Assembly: GCF_030580655.1 (NCBI RefSeq)
Contig: NZ_JAUQTB010000003.1
Location: forward strand, 1 to 64,000
From: Paenibacillus lacisoli
Lineage (GTDB): Bacteria; Bacillota; Bacilli; Paenibacillales; Paenibacillaceae
Length of the DNA stretch: 64,000 nt
Direction: 5' to 3'
Position numbers and translations under genes: made by a program. The first letter of the stretch is position 1, and the number at the start of each line of letters is the position of its first letter. A model generated the notes under the pieces. It saw only the letters and a program-made list of their open reading frames with translations, was not told the DNA's origin and searched no databases. Shown here piece after piece: positions 11,787 through 21,227 of this stretch.

Positions 11787-11865
11787 AGACTGTCACTCCT
11801 TTAAATCTAACAAATGTGGCAGAAGCCATATAGATCTCGCTGTTCTTCTGAAATGAAAAAAGCGA

Positions 11866-11922
11866 CAACAAAAAATGCAGCCAGGCTGCTTCAGAAAGGC
11901 CGTCGAAAGACGGCTCTTTTTT
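11866..11922. terminator. Paired hairpins in the dnaA leader, each terminator-like on one strand
   Basis: Hairpin 1 (11877-11889, GCAGC-CAG-GCTGC, read here on the plus strand) is followed on the minus strand by ATTTTTTG, so it resembles a terminator in the dnaA direction. Hairpin 2 (11899-11914, GCCGTC-GAAA-GACGGC) is followed on the plus strand by TCTTTTTT, so it would stop plus-strand transcripts. Both lie 80-130 bp upstream of the dnaA start and downstream of its promoter. Confidence 0.6.
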
Positions 11923-11960
11923 ATCGTAATTATGTCGAATGAAAGTGAACGGTGTAGAAT

Positions 11961-12393
11961 TTATCCCCAAAATCCCAAAGAACCCGAAAAATAAAAAAAT
12001 GGATAAGCTAAAATTGTTCACAACTTTATCCACAGGCTGTTGATAATATATAGGGTATAAACACATATTCACAACCAAAAGTAATATAATCATAGCAAAA
12101 GAAACCCTTGATTTCAATGTATCTGCGGTTTTTATCCACAAATTCAACTTGTTGTGTATAATTTCTATTCACAATACTAGATATTGTTTATAACATGTTC
12201 AGTTTTCGACAAGTTCTATTTTTGGCTGAAATCAGTTATTCACAGGTTATGACGGATCAGGGGATAAATATTCACAAAATGACGGGCTGTGTATAAGTGG
12301 CAGAAGAATGAAATTCACTGTGAAGATTAGAGCAGCCTGTGGAAAACTCACAGATGCTCCTTTCTAACTCTTATGGATAAAATGGTATCCACA
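11961..12393. other. oriC: oriC, DnaA-box field between rpmH and dnaA
   Basis: Perfect DnaA boxes TTATCCACA lie at 12026-12034 and 12132-12140. One-mismatch boxes are at 11961-11969 (TTATCCCCA), 12153-12161 and 12288-12296 (TTATACACA on minus), 12236-12244 (TTATTCACA), 12338-12346 (TTTTCCACA on minus), 12372-12380 and 12385-12393 (GTATCCACA). More degenerate TTCACA copies lie in between. With the dnaA-dnaN boxes this gives the bipartite origin typical of Bacillus. The region is AT-rich and has no gene. Confidence 0.9.
12089..12117 (-). promoter_or_regulatory. dnaA promoter
   Basis: On the minus strand, -35 TTGAAA (12112-12117), a 17-bp spacer and -10 TATGAT (12089-12094) make a good sigma-A promoter. 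A perfect DnaA box lies on each side (12132-12140 upstream and 12026-12034 downstream), a layout suited to DnaA autoregulation. The start of transcription should be near 12082. Confidence 0.7.
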
Positions 12394-12484
12394 GATCAGC
12401 TGACGGCTGCAGAATGAGGATCGGTTTATATCCAGCGGTGTTTGAATTGCGAAAAAGAGGGAGAAGATGAGTAGATAGCGGGAG

Positions 12485-12513
12485 TTGACTTTCCATATCG
12501 TTTATGGTTAAAT
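12485..12513 (+). promoter_or_regulatory. rpmH promoter
   Basis: The -35 TTGACT (12485-12490) and -10 TTAAAT (12508-12513) are separated by 17 bp on the plus strand, about 75 bp before the rpmH start codon. Confidence 0.6.
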
Positions 12514-12588
12514 GTACAAAGGCATTTTCTGTGAAGATGGAAATGGTTATTCTATACGGATGTAGTTCCTGTAAGGGGGTGCAATACA

Positions 12589-12723
12589 TTGAGACCGACA
12601 TTTAAACCGAATGTTAGTAAGCGTAAGAAGGTTCATGGTTTCCGCAAAAGAATGAGCACGAAAAACGGCCGCAAAGTTCTGGCTGCTCGTCGCTTGAAAG
12701 GCAGAAAAGTATTGAGTGCGTAA
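12589..12723 (+). CDS. rpmH: 50S ribosomal protein L34
   Basis: This is a 44-residue basic protein that matches L34 over its whole length: it begins [20 protein letters not shown] and ends in KGRKVLSA. The start codon is TTG at 12589, eight bases after AGGGGGTG; no ATG is available. It is the first gene of the right arm and is read away from dnaA, as in nearly all bacteria. A strong terminator follows. Confidence 0.97.
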   Translation: MRPTFKPNVSKRKKVHGFRKRMSTKNGRKVLAARRLKGRKVLSA

Positions 12724-12733
12724 TGCGTTCACG

Positions 12734-12758
12734 AAGACCACTACGGTGGTCTTTTTTT
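12734..12758 (+). terminator. Terminator after rpmH
   Basis: An 8-bp stem AAGACCAC-TACG-GTGGTCTT is followed by a T run. Read-through or the downstream region must supply rnpA; a weak TATACT lies near 12860. Confidence 0.88.
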
Positions 12759-12929
12759 CATAGCAGGGGGAAAACCCTGCATTTCTTAGAGCATAATGAA
12801 GTCTAAAAAGCATCATATATAGATGTAGATTTTTTTCGTTTAGCGGCTGTTGCCATTGACTATACTAAATTACTAAAGAAGTAATGCTTCCGGCAGCAGC
12901 CCGGAAGGATACGAGCGAGGAGAAGCGTC

Positions 12930-13280
12930 GTGCAAAAAAGATTGCGTTTACGAAACCGCGTCGACTTCAGCCGCGTATACCGTCATGGGAAATCGTTTGC
13001 CAACTATCAATTCGTGGTGTATTGGTTTCGCCGCAGGGAAGTAGAACAGTTCCGTGTGGGCGTGTCCGTGAGCAAGAAGGTGGGCAACGCTGTGGTGCGC
13101 AACCGGATGCGGCGCCTCGTCAAGGAGATCGTTCGCCATCATGAATCGGAAATTATTGAGCATATCGATCTGATTTTTATCGTTCGTAAAGGTGCCCTGT
13201 CCATGTCCTATCAAGAGCTTGAGAAAAGTCTGCTGCATGTATTGCGCAAAGCTTCGTTGTTGAAGTCTTCGAAGGGATAA
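12930..13280 (+). CDS. rnpA: Ribonuclease P protein component
   Basis: RnpA (116 residues) is the small basic protein subunit of RNase P, which matures tRNA 5' ends. The start LRLRNRVDFSRVYRHGKS and the family signature RNRMRRLVKEIVR are present. The start codon is GTG at 12930 with GAGGAG upstream. It follows rpmH and precedes yidC, the conserved order. Confidence 0.97.
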   Translation: MQKRLRLRNRVDFSRVYRHGKSFANYQFVVYWFRRREVEQFRVGVSVSKKVGNAVVRNRMRRLVKEIVRHHESEIIEHIDLIFIVRKGALSMSYQELEKSLLHVLRKASLLKSSKG

Positions 13281-13355
13281 CTCAAGTTTCTTTTGTCCTC
13301 CCGGATATGGTATCATTTACAGTGCATAGGATAGGTTTAAGAGAGGGGTTATGAA

Positions 13356-14222
13356 GTGTCGCGATTGAAGACTAGCCGGGGGAAATGGATTCTCCTAATA
13401 GCTGTCATTGGACTGGTTGCCCTACTGTCGGGATGTACGCCAACGGCGCACAACTCGTATACAACGGCTGACTTGGCAAACGGAACGTTCTGGCAGCGTA
13501 ATGTCGTGTATTGGTTTGCCAGTGCGCTCGATCAGTTCGCAAAATGGTTTGGCGGCGAATATGGACTGGCCGTCCTGCTGTTGGTGATTATCGTCAGAAC
13601 CATTATTCTGCCATTAACACTGAAGCAGGTGAAGAGTTCTAAGGCCATGCAGGCCATTCAGCCGCAGCTGAAGGAGATTCAGAAGAAGTATAAGGATACA
13701 CCAGAAAAGGTTCAGCAGGAAACAATGAAGCTGTTCCAGGAAAATAAGGTTAATCCGATGGCGGGCTGTCTTCCGCTGATCATTCAGATGCCGATTTTTA
13801 TCGCACTTTATAACGCCATTAGCTATAACTCGGCGCTTCGCGCGCATGATTTTTTATGGCTTCAGCTGGGCAAGCCGGATCACTTGTTCATCCTGCCTGC
13901 GCTTGCAGCAATTACAACATTCCTGCAGACGCGTATGATGATGAAGATGAACCCGACCCAGCAGCAGGGCCCGATGCAGTTCATGCTGCTGATATATCCA
14001 GTATTGATCTTCATCATGTCATACCAGTTCCCATCAGCACTTCCGCTGTACTGGTTCTACAGTAACATCTATACAATCATACAGAACTTCCTTCTGTACC
14101 GTAATACAGGTGAAGCTGCTGCCGCTAACGTTAAGCAGGTTGCCGTAGAATCCAAAGGTAAGAAAAACGCCGGTGCAAGAAACAATCAGTCCGGTAAAAA
14201 GGGGGCTAAAAAGTCGAAATGA
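13356..14222 (+). CDS. yidC: Membrane protein insertase YidC/Oxa1 (SpoIIIJ type)
   Basis: This 288-residue protein inserts proteins into the cytoplasmic membrane, alone or with SecYEG. It has a lipoprotein-type signal ending in LLSGC, then the Oxa1 core of five membrane segments with the family stretch NPMAGCLPLIIQMPIFIALY. The tail is lysine-rich. SpoIIIJ in Bacillus is needed for sigma-G activity in the forespore. The start is GTG at 13356 after GAGAGGGG; the ATG five bases earlier is in another frame that stops at once. The stop overlaps the start of jag by four bases. Confidence 0.95.
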   Translation: MSRLKTSRGKWILLIAVIGLVALLSGCTPTAHNSYTTADLANGTFWQRNVVYWFASALDQFAKWFGGEYGLAVLLLVIIVRTIILPLTLKQVKSSKAMQAIQPQLKEIQKKYKDTPEKVQQETMKLFQENKVNPMAGCLPLIIQMPIFIALYNAISYNSALRAHDFLWLQLGKPDHLFILPALAAITTFLQTRMMMKMNPTQQQGPMQFMLLIYPVLIFIMSYQFPSALPLYWFYSNIYTIIQNFLLYRNTGEAAAANVKQVAVESKGKKNAGARNNQSGKKGAKKSK

Positions 14223-14989
14223 CCAAAGTCGTCGCTTCAGGAAAAACCGTTGAAATTGCTGTGGAACAAGGGCTATCCCAGTTGGGAGTAAGCCGTGATC
14301 GCGTGACTGTGAGCGTGTTGGAGCAACCTTCAAAAGGATTCCTGGGGCTATTCCGGACCAGGGAAGCCAAGGTAGAGTTAACTCTGCTCCCGCTTCAAGG
14401 TCAGGAAGAAATGATAACGGCTTCGGAACAAATTTCGGCTTCAGCTCCTGTGGCCTCAGCTCCCTCGATAAAGGAGCAGCACGTTGAACCTGTATCCGTC
14501 GATCCGGATGATATTCCTGCTATGGCGGAGCAGCAAACGGGGCCAGATCCTTATGAGGAAGCTGTTCAGTTTCTGATCGATGTTGCCCGGGAGATGGGCC
14601 TTACCATTAAGGTGAATATTCATCATGGCAAAGATGGCAGCACGTTCGACATTATCGGCTCGGAACTGGGCATGCTAATCGGACGAAGAGGACAGACGCT
14701 GGATTCACTGCAGTACTTGGTGAACATTGTTGCTAACCGATATTCTACGGGGTTCATCCGCATCATTCTGGACGCAGAGAATTTCCGTGCACGGCGACAA
14801 AAGACACTGGAGGATCTCGCCGAGCGGCTGGCCGGACAAGTTCTGCGAACAGGCAAAGAGAGCATACTTGAACCGATGCCAGCCGCCGAGCGGAAGATCA
14901 TTCATGCCAGGCTGCAGCATCACAAACAGATTAAAACGTACAGTAAAGGCGAGGACCCCAACAGACGGGTGGTCATCAGCCGCAAATGA
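14219..14989 (+). CDS. khpB: RNA-binding protein Jag/KhpB
   Basis: This 256-residue protein has an N-terminal Jag_N domain (about 1-50, TKVVASGKTVEIAVEQGL), an acidic linker, a KH domain with the GxxG-type loop GMLIGRRGQTLDS (about 143-155), and a C-terminal R3H domain ending HARLQHHKQIKTYSKGEDPNRR. KhpB with KhpA binds RNA and affects cell elongation in Gram-positive cocci; in Bacillus the gene is paired with spoIIIJ. Its ATG overlaps the yidC stop, which indicates translational coupling. Confidence 0.94.
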   Translation: MTKVVASGKTVEIAVEQGLSQLGVSRDRVTVSVLEQPSKGFLGLFRTREAKVELTLLPLQGQEEMITASEQISASAPVASAPSIKEQHVEPVSVDPDDIPAMAEQQTGPDPYEEAVQFLIDVAREMGLTIKVNIHHGKDGSTFDIIGSELGMLIGRRGQTLDSLQYLVNIVANRYSTGFIRIILDAENFRARRQKTLEDLAERLAGQVLRTGKESILEPMPAAERKIIHARLQHHKQIKTYSKGEDPNRRVVISRK

Positions 14990-14995
14990 AGCAAC

Positions 14996-15039
14996 GCAAT
15001 GGCCTTCTTGCTCATGCAGCAGGAGCCATTGCTTTTTTT
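14996..15039 (+). terminator. Terminator after jag
   Basis: The arms GCAATGGC (14996-15003) and GCCATTGC (15025-15032) with a partly paired centre are followed by seven T. It separates the yidC-jag unit from mnmE. Confidence 0.85.
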
Positions 15040-15076
15040 CGTAAATAGAGCAGCAGTTTAAGAGAGGGGGATCCCC

Positions 15077-16453
15077 ATGCTAAGCGAGACAATCGCAGCG
15101 ATATCTACGGCTGTTGGTGAAGGCGGTATCGCCGTTATTCGGGTGAGCGGCCCGGAAGCTATCAGCGAAGTAGCACAATTATTCAGAAGCAAAACACCAC
15201 TGACCGAGGCAGCGACACATACGGTTCATTATGGTTTCATTATAGATCCTGCCAGCGGTGAGAAAGCGGAGGAGGTCCTGGTTACGCTGATGCGTGCCCC
15301 GCGTTCCTTTACAACCGAGGATGTGGTTGAGATCAGCACCCATGGCGGCGTAGTCTCTGTACAGCGGGTCATGGACTTACTGCTCCAGCAGAAGATTCGT
15401 CTGGCTGAGCCGGGGGAATTCACCAAACGTGCTTTTCTCAACGGGCGTATTGACCTCAGTCAGGCGGAGGCTGTCATTGACTTGATTCGCTCCAAATCGA
15501 ATAAGGCTTTCTCCATTGCTCTAAAGCAGGTGGAGGGGTCACTGTCCGGCAAAATCCGTCTGCTGCGTCAGACGCTGCTGGAGGCACTTGCTCATATCGA
15601 GGTGAATATTGATTACCCTGAGCATGATGTTGAATCCCTGACGGCCGAATTTATTAAGGATAAGACAGGTCTGGTCATGAGCGAAATTGATTCTCTGCTG
15701 AGGACTGCAGAGCAAGGGAAAATTCTGCGTGAAGGGATTACGACAGCGATTGTCGGCCGTCCGAACGTAGGGAAGTCTTCATTGCTGAACAGTCTGGCCC
15801 ATGACAATAAAGCTATTGTTACTGATATTCCAGGCACAACCCGTGATGTGATCGAAGAATATATTACTCTGAATCATATCCCGCTTAAACTGCTGGATAC
15901 AGCAGGAATTCGTGAGACGATGGATGTCGTAGAGCGAATCGGAGTTGAGCGTTCGCGCAACGCAGTTACGGAAGCGGATCTGATCCTGCTCGTTGTGAAT
16001 GCCAGTGAGCCGCTTCACCCGGATGAAATCGAACTGCTGGAGCAAATCCGCGGTAGACAATTGATTGTCATTATGAATAAAATGGACTTACCTTCGCAGG
16101 TAGACCGGGAGGTATTATCCCGTTATGTTGCAGATGACCTTATCGTTCCAATGTCAGTAAAGGATGATCAAGGCGTTAATGATCTGGAGAATGCCATCTC
16201 GAAGTTATTTTTCAGCGGGAAGCTGGAGTCGGGGGATCTAACGTATGTCAGCAATGTTCGGCATATTGCACTGCTCAAGAAAGCGAAGCAGTCTCTGCAG
16301 GATGCATATGAAGCTGCTGATATGCTGGTGCCTATCGATATGATTCAGATCGATGTACGCCTCGCATGGGAGCAACTGGGTGAGATCGTAGGAGATACGG
16401 CACATGACGCCCTGATTGACCAGATCTTCTCACAATTTTGCCTTGGCAAATAA
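15077..16453 (+). CDS. mnmE: tRNA modification GTPase MnmE
   Basis: MnmE (458 residues) works with MnmG to form 5-carboxymethylaminomethyl-uridine at tRNA wobble position 34. The N-terminal tetrahydrofolate-binding domain is followed by a G domain with GRPNVGKSS (226-234), DIPGTTRD and NKMD, and the protein ends in the catalytic FCLGK motif. Length is normal. The ATG at 15077 follows GAGAGGGGG. It begins the mnmE-mnmG-rsmG-noc-parA-parB series. Confidence 0.97.
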   Translation: MLSETIAAISTAVGEGGIAVIRVSGPEAISEVAQLFRSKTPLTEAATHTVHYGFIIDPASGEKAEEVLVTLMRAPRSFTTEDVVEISTHGGVVSVQRVMDLLLQQKIRLAEPGEFTKRAFLNGRIDLSQAEAVIDLIRSKSNKAFSIALKQVEGSLSGKIRLLRQTLLEALAHIEVNIDYPEHDVESLTAEFIKDKTGLVMSEIDSLLRTAEQGKILREGITTAIVGRPNVGKSSLLNSLAHDNKAIVTDIPGTTRDVIEEYITLNHIPLKLLDTAGIRETMDVVERIGVERSRNAVTEADLILLVVNASEPLHPDEIELLEQIRGRQLIVIMNKMDLPSQVDREVLSRYVADDLIVPMSVKDDQGVNDLENAISKLFFSGKLESGDLTYVSNVRHIALLKKAKQSLQDAYEAADMLVPIDMIQIDVRLAWEQLGEIVGDTAHDALIDQIFSQFCLGK

Positions 16454-16525
16454 GAGCACAACCGAGTTTGATTTTACGATCGTTGATATAAATGAATTAT
16501 GGATAACAACAGGAGGTAGTTAAGA

Positions 16526-18412
16526 ATGGGATACAATGGCGGCAGCTTTGATGTCATCGTCGTGGGTGCAGGGCATGCCGGAGTCGAATCTGCACTGGCA
16601 GCAGCCCGTATGGGGTGCAGCACGTTGATGATTACAATTAACCTGGATATGGTGGCGTTCATGCCCTGCAACCCGTCTATTGGCGGACCAGCCAAAGGAC
16701 ATGTCGTCCGTGAGATTGATGCGCTTGGCGGTGAGATGGGACGCAACATTGATAAAACCTTTATTCAAATGCGTATGCTGAACACGGGCAAAGGACCGGC
16801 CGTTCACGCTTTGCGTGCACAGGCGGATAAGTTCTCTTATCAGCAGACGATGAAGGAAACCATGGAGAAGGAACCTAACCTGACGATGCGTCAGGGAATG
16901 GTGGAAGAGCTGATCGTCGAAGACGGTAAATGTGTAGGCGTGATTACGAAGACTGGAACCGAATACCGTGCCAAGTCTGTCGTTATCACAACGGGCACGT
17001 ACCTGCGCGGTAAAATTATTATGGGCGAGCTCATGTATGAGAGCGGCCCGAACAATCAGCAGCCTTCCATTAAATTATCGGAGAATCTGCGTGAGCTTGG
17101 TTTTGAGCTCGTTCGCTTCAAGACGGGTACACCGCCGCGTGTTCACAAGGATACGATTAATTTCTCCAAGACCGAAATTCAACCTGGAGATGAGCAGCCG
17201 AAGTTTTTCTCTTATGAGACGGAATCCTCGGACAATGAACAGCTGCCTTGCTGGCTGACCTATACGTCCGAAGTAACGCACCAGATTATCAATGACAATC
17301 TGCACCGTGCACCGATGTTTTCGGGAATCATTGAAGGAACCGGACCGCGTTACTGCCCATCGATTGAGGATAAAATTGTACGCTTCAGTGACAAACCGAA
17401 GCATCAGATTTTCCTGGAGCCAGAAGGGAAGAATACGGCAGAGTATTACGTTCAGGGGCTGTCGACAAGTCTTCCGGAAGACGTTCAGCTTGCTGTTCTT
17501 CGTTCCATCCCAGGTATGGAGAATGTCGAGATGATGCGCAACGGCTATGCGATCGAATACGATGCCATGGTGCCAACGCAATTATGGCCATCCCTTGAAA
17601 CCAAACGTCTGCCGGGTCTGTTCACAGCGGGTCAGATTAACGGAACCTCCGGATATGAAGAAGCTGCCGGGCAGGGAATTATGGCCGGTATCAATGCTGC
17701 ACGCAAGGCACAGGGTAAAGAGCCGGTTGTGCTGGATCGATCCCAGGGTTATATCGGCGTCCTGATTGATGATCTGGTAACTAAAGGAACACTGGAACCT
17801 TATCGTCTGCTGACTTCGCGTGCGGAATACCGCCTGCTCCTGCGTCACGACAATGCAGACCTGCGTCTGACTCCGATCGGTCATGAGATTGGTCTGATTT
17901 CAGATGACCGTTACAACAAATTCCTGGATAAAAAGGCCAAAGTCGAGCAGGAGATTGAGCGTCTAGGTGCCTATAAAGTAAAACCTTCGGAAGTGAATGC
18001 CATGCTTGAAGCAGCAGGGTCCGCTCCGATCCAGGATGGAAGCAATCTGCTGAATATGCTGCGTCGTCCCGAGATTACTTATGCCCAGGTTGAAAGTATT
18101 GCACCGGCACCCGTTGAGCTGACAGAAGATATGAAGGAGCAGGTTGAAATACAGATTAAATATGCCGGCTATATCGAGAAACAGCTCCTCCATGTAGAAC
18201 GATTGCAGAAAATGGAGAAGAAAAAGCTTCCTGAAGATATCATATATGAGGAAATTCAGGGACTGGCGATAGAAGCGAAACAAAAGCTGACGGCGATCCG
18301 TCCCATCTCTATCGGCCAGGCTTCCCGGATTTCAGGTGTTACCCCTGCAGACATTTCCATCCTGCTGGTTTACCTGGAGCATTACAACCGGGTAACGGCG
18401 GCAAGGGGGTAA
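16526..18412 (+). CDS. mnmG: tRNA uridine-34 modification enzyme MnmG (GidA)
   Basis: MnmG (628 residues) is the FAD-dependent partner of MnmE. The dinucleotide-binding motif [19 protein letters not shown] is at residues 10-28. [17 protein letters not shown] and the GidA signature [16 protein letters not shown] also fit. The C-terminal helical domain binds MnmE. The ATG at 16526 follows ACAGGAGG. The next gene, rsmG, starts one base after its stop. Confidence 0.97.
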   Translation: MGYNGGSFDVIVVGAGHAGVESALAAARMGCSTLMITINLDMVAFMPCNPSIGGPAKGHVVREIDALGGEMGRNIDKTFIQMRMLNTGKGPAVHALRAQADKFSYQQTMKETMEKEPNLTMRQGMVEELIVEDGKCVGVITKTGTEYRAKSVVITTGTYLRGKIIMGELMYESGPNNQQPSIKLSENLRELGFELVRFKTGTPPRVHKDTINFSKTEIQPGDEQPKFFSYETESSDNEQLPCWLTYTSEVTHQIINDNLHRAPMFSGIIEGTGPRYCPSIEDKIVRFSDKPKHQIFLEPEGKNTAEYYVQGLSTSLPEDVQLAVLRSIPGMENVEMMRNGYAIEYDAMVPTQLWPSLETKRLPGLFTAGQINGTSGYEEAAGQGIMAGINAARKAQGKEPVVLDRSQGYIGVLIDDLVTKGTLEPYRLLTSRAEYRLLLRHDNADLRLTPIGHEIGLISDDRYNKFLDKKAKVEQEIERLGAYKVKPSEVNAMLEAAGSAPIQDGSNLLNMLRRPEITYAQVESIAPAPVELTEDMKEQVEIQIKYAGYIEKQLLHVERLQKMEKKKLPEDIIYEEIQGLAIEAKQKLTAIRPISIGQASRISGVTPADISILLVYLEHYNRVTAARG

Positions 18413-18413
18413 T

Positions 18414-19142
18414 ATGGACGATATTCAAACAGCATTCGTTCAGCGGCTTCAGCAGCACCATATTGAACTGGACGAGGTTCAACTGAATCAGTTTGAATTA
18501 TATTTTCGCGAGCTGGTGTCATGGAATGAGAAGATGAATCTTACCGGGATTACCGAAAGAGATCAGGTATATACCAAGCATTTTTATGACTCGGTATCTC
18601 TTGCCTTCTACCAGGATATGAGCAAAATTGACAGGCTGGCTGATATCGGCTCAGGAGCTGGATTTCCCGGAATTCCTTTGAAGATTTGCTTCCCGCATAT
18701 CAAGCTGACCATCGTAGATTCCCTGAATAAACGGATTCATTTCCTGCAGCATGTCGTAGATACGCTTGGCTTGGAGGAAGTATCCTTAATTCATGGCAGG
18801 GCCGAGGAAATTGGACGTCAGCCCGATCACCGGGACAGCTATGATCTCGTAACAGCCAGGGCGGTTGCCCGAATGGCAGTGCTGAATGAATTTTGTCTTC
18901 CCTTTGTAAAGGAAGGCGGTATTTTCGCTGCTATGAAAGGTATTGACCCAGGTGAGGAACTGAAGGAAGCTGCATTTAGTTTACGGGAACTTAAAGGTAA
19001 GGTGAGGAAGGTAGAAGCCTTCCAGCTGCCTGTTGAAGAATCGGCACGGCATATTATTCTGATCGATAAAACTGCGGCGACCCCCAAAAAGTACCCGCGC
19101 AAGCCGGGGACGCCATTGAAGCTGCCATTGGTCAAAAGTTGA
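18414..19142 (+). CDS. rsmG: 16S rRNA (guanine527-N7)-methyltransferase RsmG
   Basis: RsmG (242 residues) methylates G527 of 16S rRNA using S-adenosylmethionine. The SAM-binding motif LADIGSGAGFPGIPLKI is at about residues 75-91, followed by DSLNKRIHFL and DLVTARAVA. It is translationally coupled to mnmG. Its terminator contains a perfect parS site. Confidence 0.96.
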   Translation: MDDIQTAFVQRLQQHHIELDEVQLNQFELYFRELVSWNEKMNLTGITERDQVYTKHFYDSVSLAFYQDMSKIDRLADIGSGAGFPGIPLKICFPHIKLTIVDSLNKRIHFLQHVVDTLGLEEVSLIHGRAEEIGRQPDHRDSYDLVTARAVARMAVLNEFCLPFVKEGGIFAAMKGIDPGEELKEAAFSLRELKGKVRKVEAFQLPVEESARHIILIDKTAATPKKYPRKPGTPLKLPLVKS

Positions 19143-19150
19143 TGTTTGGA

Positions 19151-19185
19151 GGAGGATGTTTCACGTGAAACATCCTCCTTTTTTT
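19151..19185 (+). terminator. parS: rsmG terminator that contains a perfect parS site
   Basis: Bases 19151-19178 form a perfect 28-bp palindrome followed by seven T, a strong intrinsic terminator. Its centre, 19157-19172, is TGTTTCACGTGAAACA, the full consensus parS site bound by ParB/Spo0J. One sequence thus serves as a DNA site for segregation and as an RNA hairpin. Confidence 0.93.
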
Positions 19186-19479
19186 ATTCAGCAGTGGCTG
19201 TCCTTGGCAGGAAATACTGACCGCTCAATCGAATACATAATGCTTCCAGGCTGTGGAGAGAGCTGGGTTTTGCAGGTCATGAATATAGCTTTTCTTGTGC
19301 TGGTTACAATAGGATTATTAGAGAAAAAGTGATAGAATAGAATAAGAGAATAAAAGAGATTACACAGCGTTTGATATCGAAGTGGGCTGCGAATCTACGG
19401 TTGTCCTGTATATCAGAGTGTTATCGATGAGGCACTGTATGTTATGGTGCTATTATGAAATTAGGTGGTATTCTACGGA

Positions 19480-20298
19480 ATGAAAGAACAATTTTCAAAG
19501 TTGTTTGGTCTAACGGAGCGCAGTAACGGGGATGAAGTCAAGCAAATTCCGATTAATGAGATTGTAAGCAGTCCCTATCAACCCCGCACTATCTTTGATG
19601 ATGACAAAATTGATGAGTTGTGCCAGACGATCCGCACCCACGGGGTTATTCAACCCATCGTTGTAAGATATCGAAATAACCAGTATGAGATTATCGCCGG
19701 CGAGCGGCGATGGAGAGCGGTTAAGAAGCTGGGCATGGAGACGATTCCAGCCATTGTCCGCGATTTTAACGATTCCCAGGCTGCATCTATTGCTCTAATT
19801 GAGAATCTGCAGCGCGAAGGTCTGACATCTATTGAAGAAGCAGTTGCTTACCAAAAGCTGATTGACTTGCACCAGCTCACGCAGGAGAGTCTTGCTCAGC
19901 GACTGGGTAAAAGTCAGTCAACCATCGCGAATAAAATCCGGCTGCTTCAGCTTCCTGACAGTATCAAATCTGCCTTGATGGAACGCAAGCTGTCTGAACG
20001 GCATGCCCGCGCACTGTTATCGCTCGATTCCGAAGAGCTGCAGCTGAAGATCATGAACGAAATCATAACGAAAGAGCTCAATGTCAAACAAACTGAAGCT
20101 CGGGTTGCCTTTTATAAAGAAGCTGCCAAAATCAAAAAAACAAAACGGGTTTCCTTCACGAAAGATGTACGTCTCGCCTTAAATACAATCCGCCAATCGA
20201 TTGACATGGTAACCGGCTCTGGTATGGAGATCAAAACCAAGGAAGCTGACCATGAAGATCATTATGAGATCGTGATTCATATCCCTAAACGTAAATGA
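19480..20298 (+). CDS. noc: Nucleoid occlusion protein Noc
   Basis: This ParB-family protein of 272 residues has the CTP-binding motifs GERRWRA and ENLQREG and a central helix-turn-helix ([19 protein letters not shown]). Its place just before parA-parB and its divergent C-terminal half identify it as Noc, which spreads from its own DNA sites, binds the membrane and blocks Z-ring assembly over the nucleoid. ATG at 19480 ([11 protein letters not shown]) is preferred over GTG at 19465, which overlaps the AGGTGG ribosome site. The 300-bp region upstream has no clear promoter apart from a TAGAAT at 19333. Confidence 0.93.
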   Translation: MKEQFSKLFGLTERSNGDEVKQIPINEIVSSPYQPRTIFDDDKIDELCQTIRTHGVIQPIVVRYRNNQYEIIAGERRWRAVKKLGMETIPAIVRDFNDSQAASIALIENLQREGLTSIEEAVAYQKLIDLHQLTQESLAQRLGKSQSTIANKIRLLQLPDSIKSALMERKLSERHARALLSLDSEELQLKIMNEIITKELNVKQTEARVAFYKEAAKIKKTKRVSFTKDVRLALNTIRQSIDMVTGSGMEIKTKEADHEDHYEIVIHIPKRK

Positions 20299-20314
20299 GG
20301 ATTTACTCCGGGAA

Positions 20315-20337
20315 GGCGGCAGCTTGCCGCTTTTTCG
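20315..20337 (+). terminator. Terminator after noc
   Basis: A GCGGCA-GCT-TGCCGC stem (20316-20330) is followed by TTTTT. It makes parA-parB a transcription unit separate from noc. Confidence 0.8.
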
Positions 20338-20465
20338 TTATTTTGACTCCGCTGATGTTGATGTTGAATCTTGAGAATCAGAGTTAGCTTATGGTTAAGG
20401 ATTCAACCATGCTGCAATAGCTGGCCTACGAGAAGAGACTTCCTACTAATTATGAGGTGAACGAA

Positions 20466-21227
20466 GTGTCAAAAATTATTGCCGTAGCGAATCAAAAAGG
20501 CGGTGTAGGTAAAACGACGACTTCCGTCAATCTGGGCGCTGGGCTTGCCTCTCTCGGCAAGAAAGTACTGCTGGTGGATATCGATCCCCAGGGGAATACG
20601 ACCAGTGGTGTAGGTGTCAGTAAAGGAGATGTAGCCAACTGTATCTATGATGTGCTCATTAACGAGGTTGATCCAAATGAAGCAATCGTAAGTACACAGG
20701 TACAGGGACTGGACATCATACCGGCAACGATTCAGCTCGCAGGGGCAGAAATCGAGCTGGTACCTACCATATCGAGAGAGCTGCGATTAAAAAAATCCCT
20801 GCAGCTGGTGAAACATAAATATGATTATATTTTGATCGATTGTCCGCCGTCTCTGGGCATTCTGACGTTGAACTCCTTGACCGCTTCGGACTCCGTCATC
20901 ATCCCGATTCAATGTGAGTATTACGCTTTGGAAGGATTAAGCCAGCTGCTCAATACAGTCCGGCTAGTCCAGAAGCATTTAAATACCCATCTTCAGATTG
21001 AAGGCGTACTTCTAACGATGTTCGATGCCCGGACCAATCTTGGGATTCAGGTCATCGAAGAGGTGAAAAAGTACTTCCAGAGTAAAGTGTACCGGACCAT
21101 TATTCCAAGAAATGTGCGTCTAAGCGAGGCTCCTTCCCATGGGCAGTCGATCATTACGTATGATCCGCGTTCACGGGGAGCAGAAGTTTATATTGATTTG
21201 GCAAAGGAAGTGATCTCTTATGAGTAA
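20466..21227 (+). CDS. parA: Chromosome partitioning ATPase ParA (Soj)
   Basis: This 253-residue deviant Walker ATPase has KGGVGKTTTSVNLG at residues 13-26, DIDPQGNTTSG, and the Walker B stretch YILIDCPPSLG. Soj acts with Spo0J-parS in chromosome segregation and also regulates DnaA in Bacillus. GTG at 20466 is chosen because GAGGTGA (20454-20460) is correctly spaced and it gives the Soj length of 253; GTG at 20457 lies inside that ribosome site. The stop overlaps the parB start by 8 bp. Confidence 0.96.
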   Translation: MSKIIAVANQKGGVGKTTTSVNLGAGLASLGKKVLLVDIDPQGNTTSGVGVSKGDVANCIYDVLINEVDPNEAIVSTQVQGLDIIPATIQLAGAEIELVPTISRELRLKKSLQLVKHKYDYILIDCPPSLGILTLNSLTASDSVIIPIQCEYYALEGLSQLLNTVRLVQKHLNTHLQIEGVLLTMFDARTNLGIQVIEEVKKYFQSKVYRTIIPRNVRLSEAPSHGQSIITYDPRSRGAEVYIDLAKEVISYE

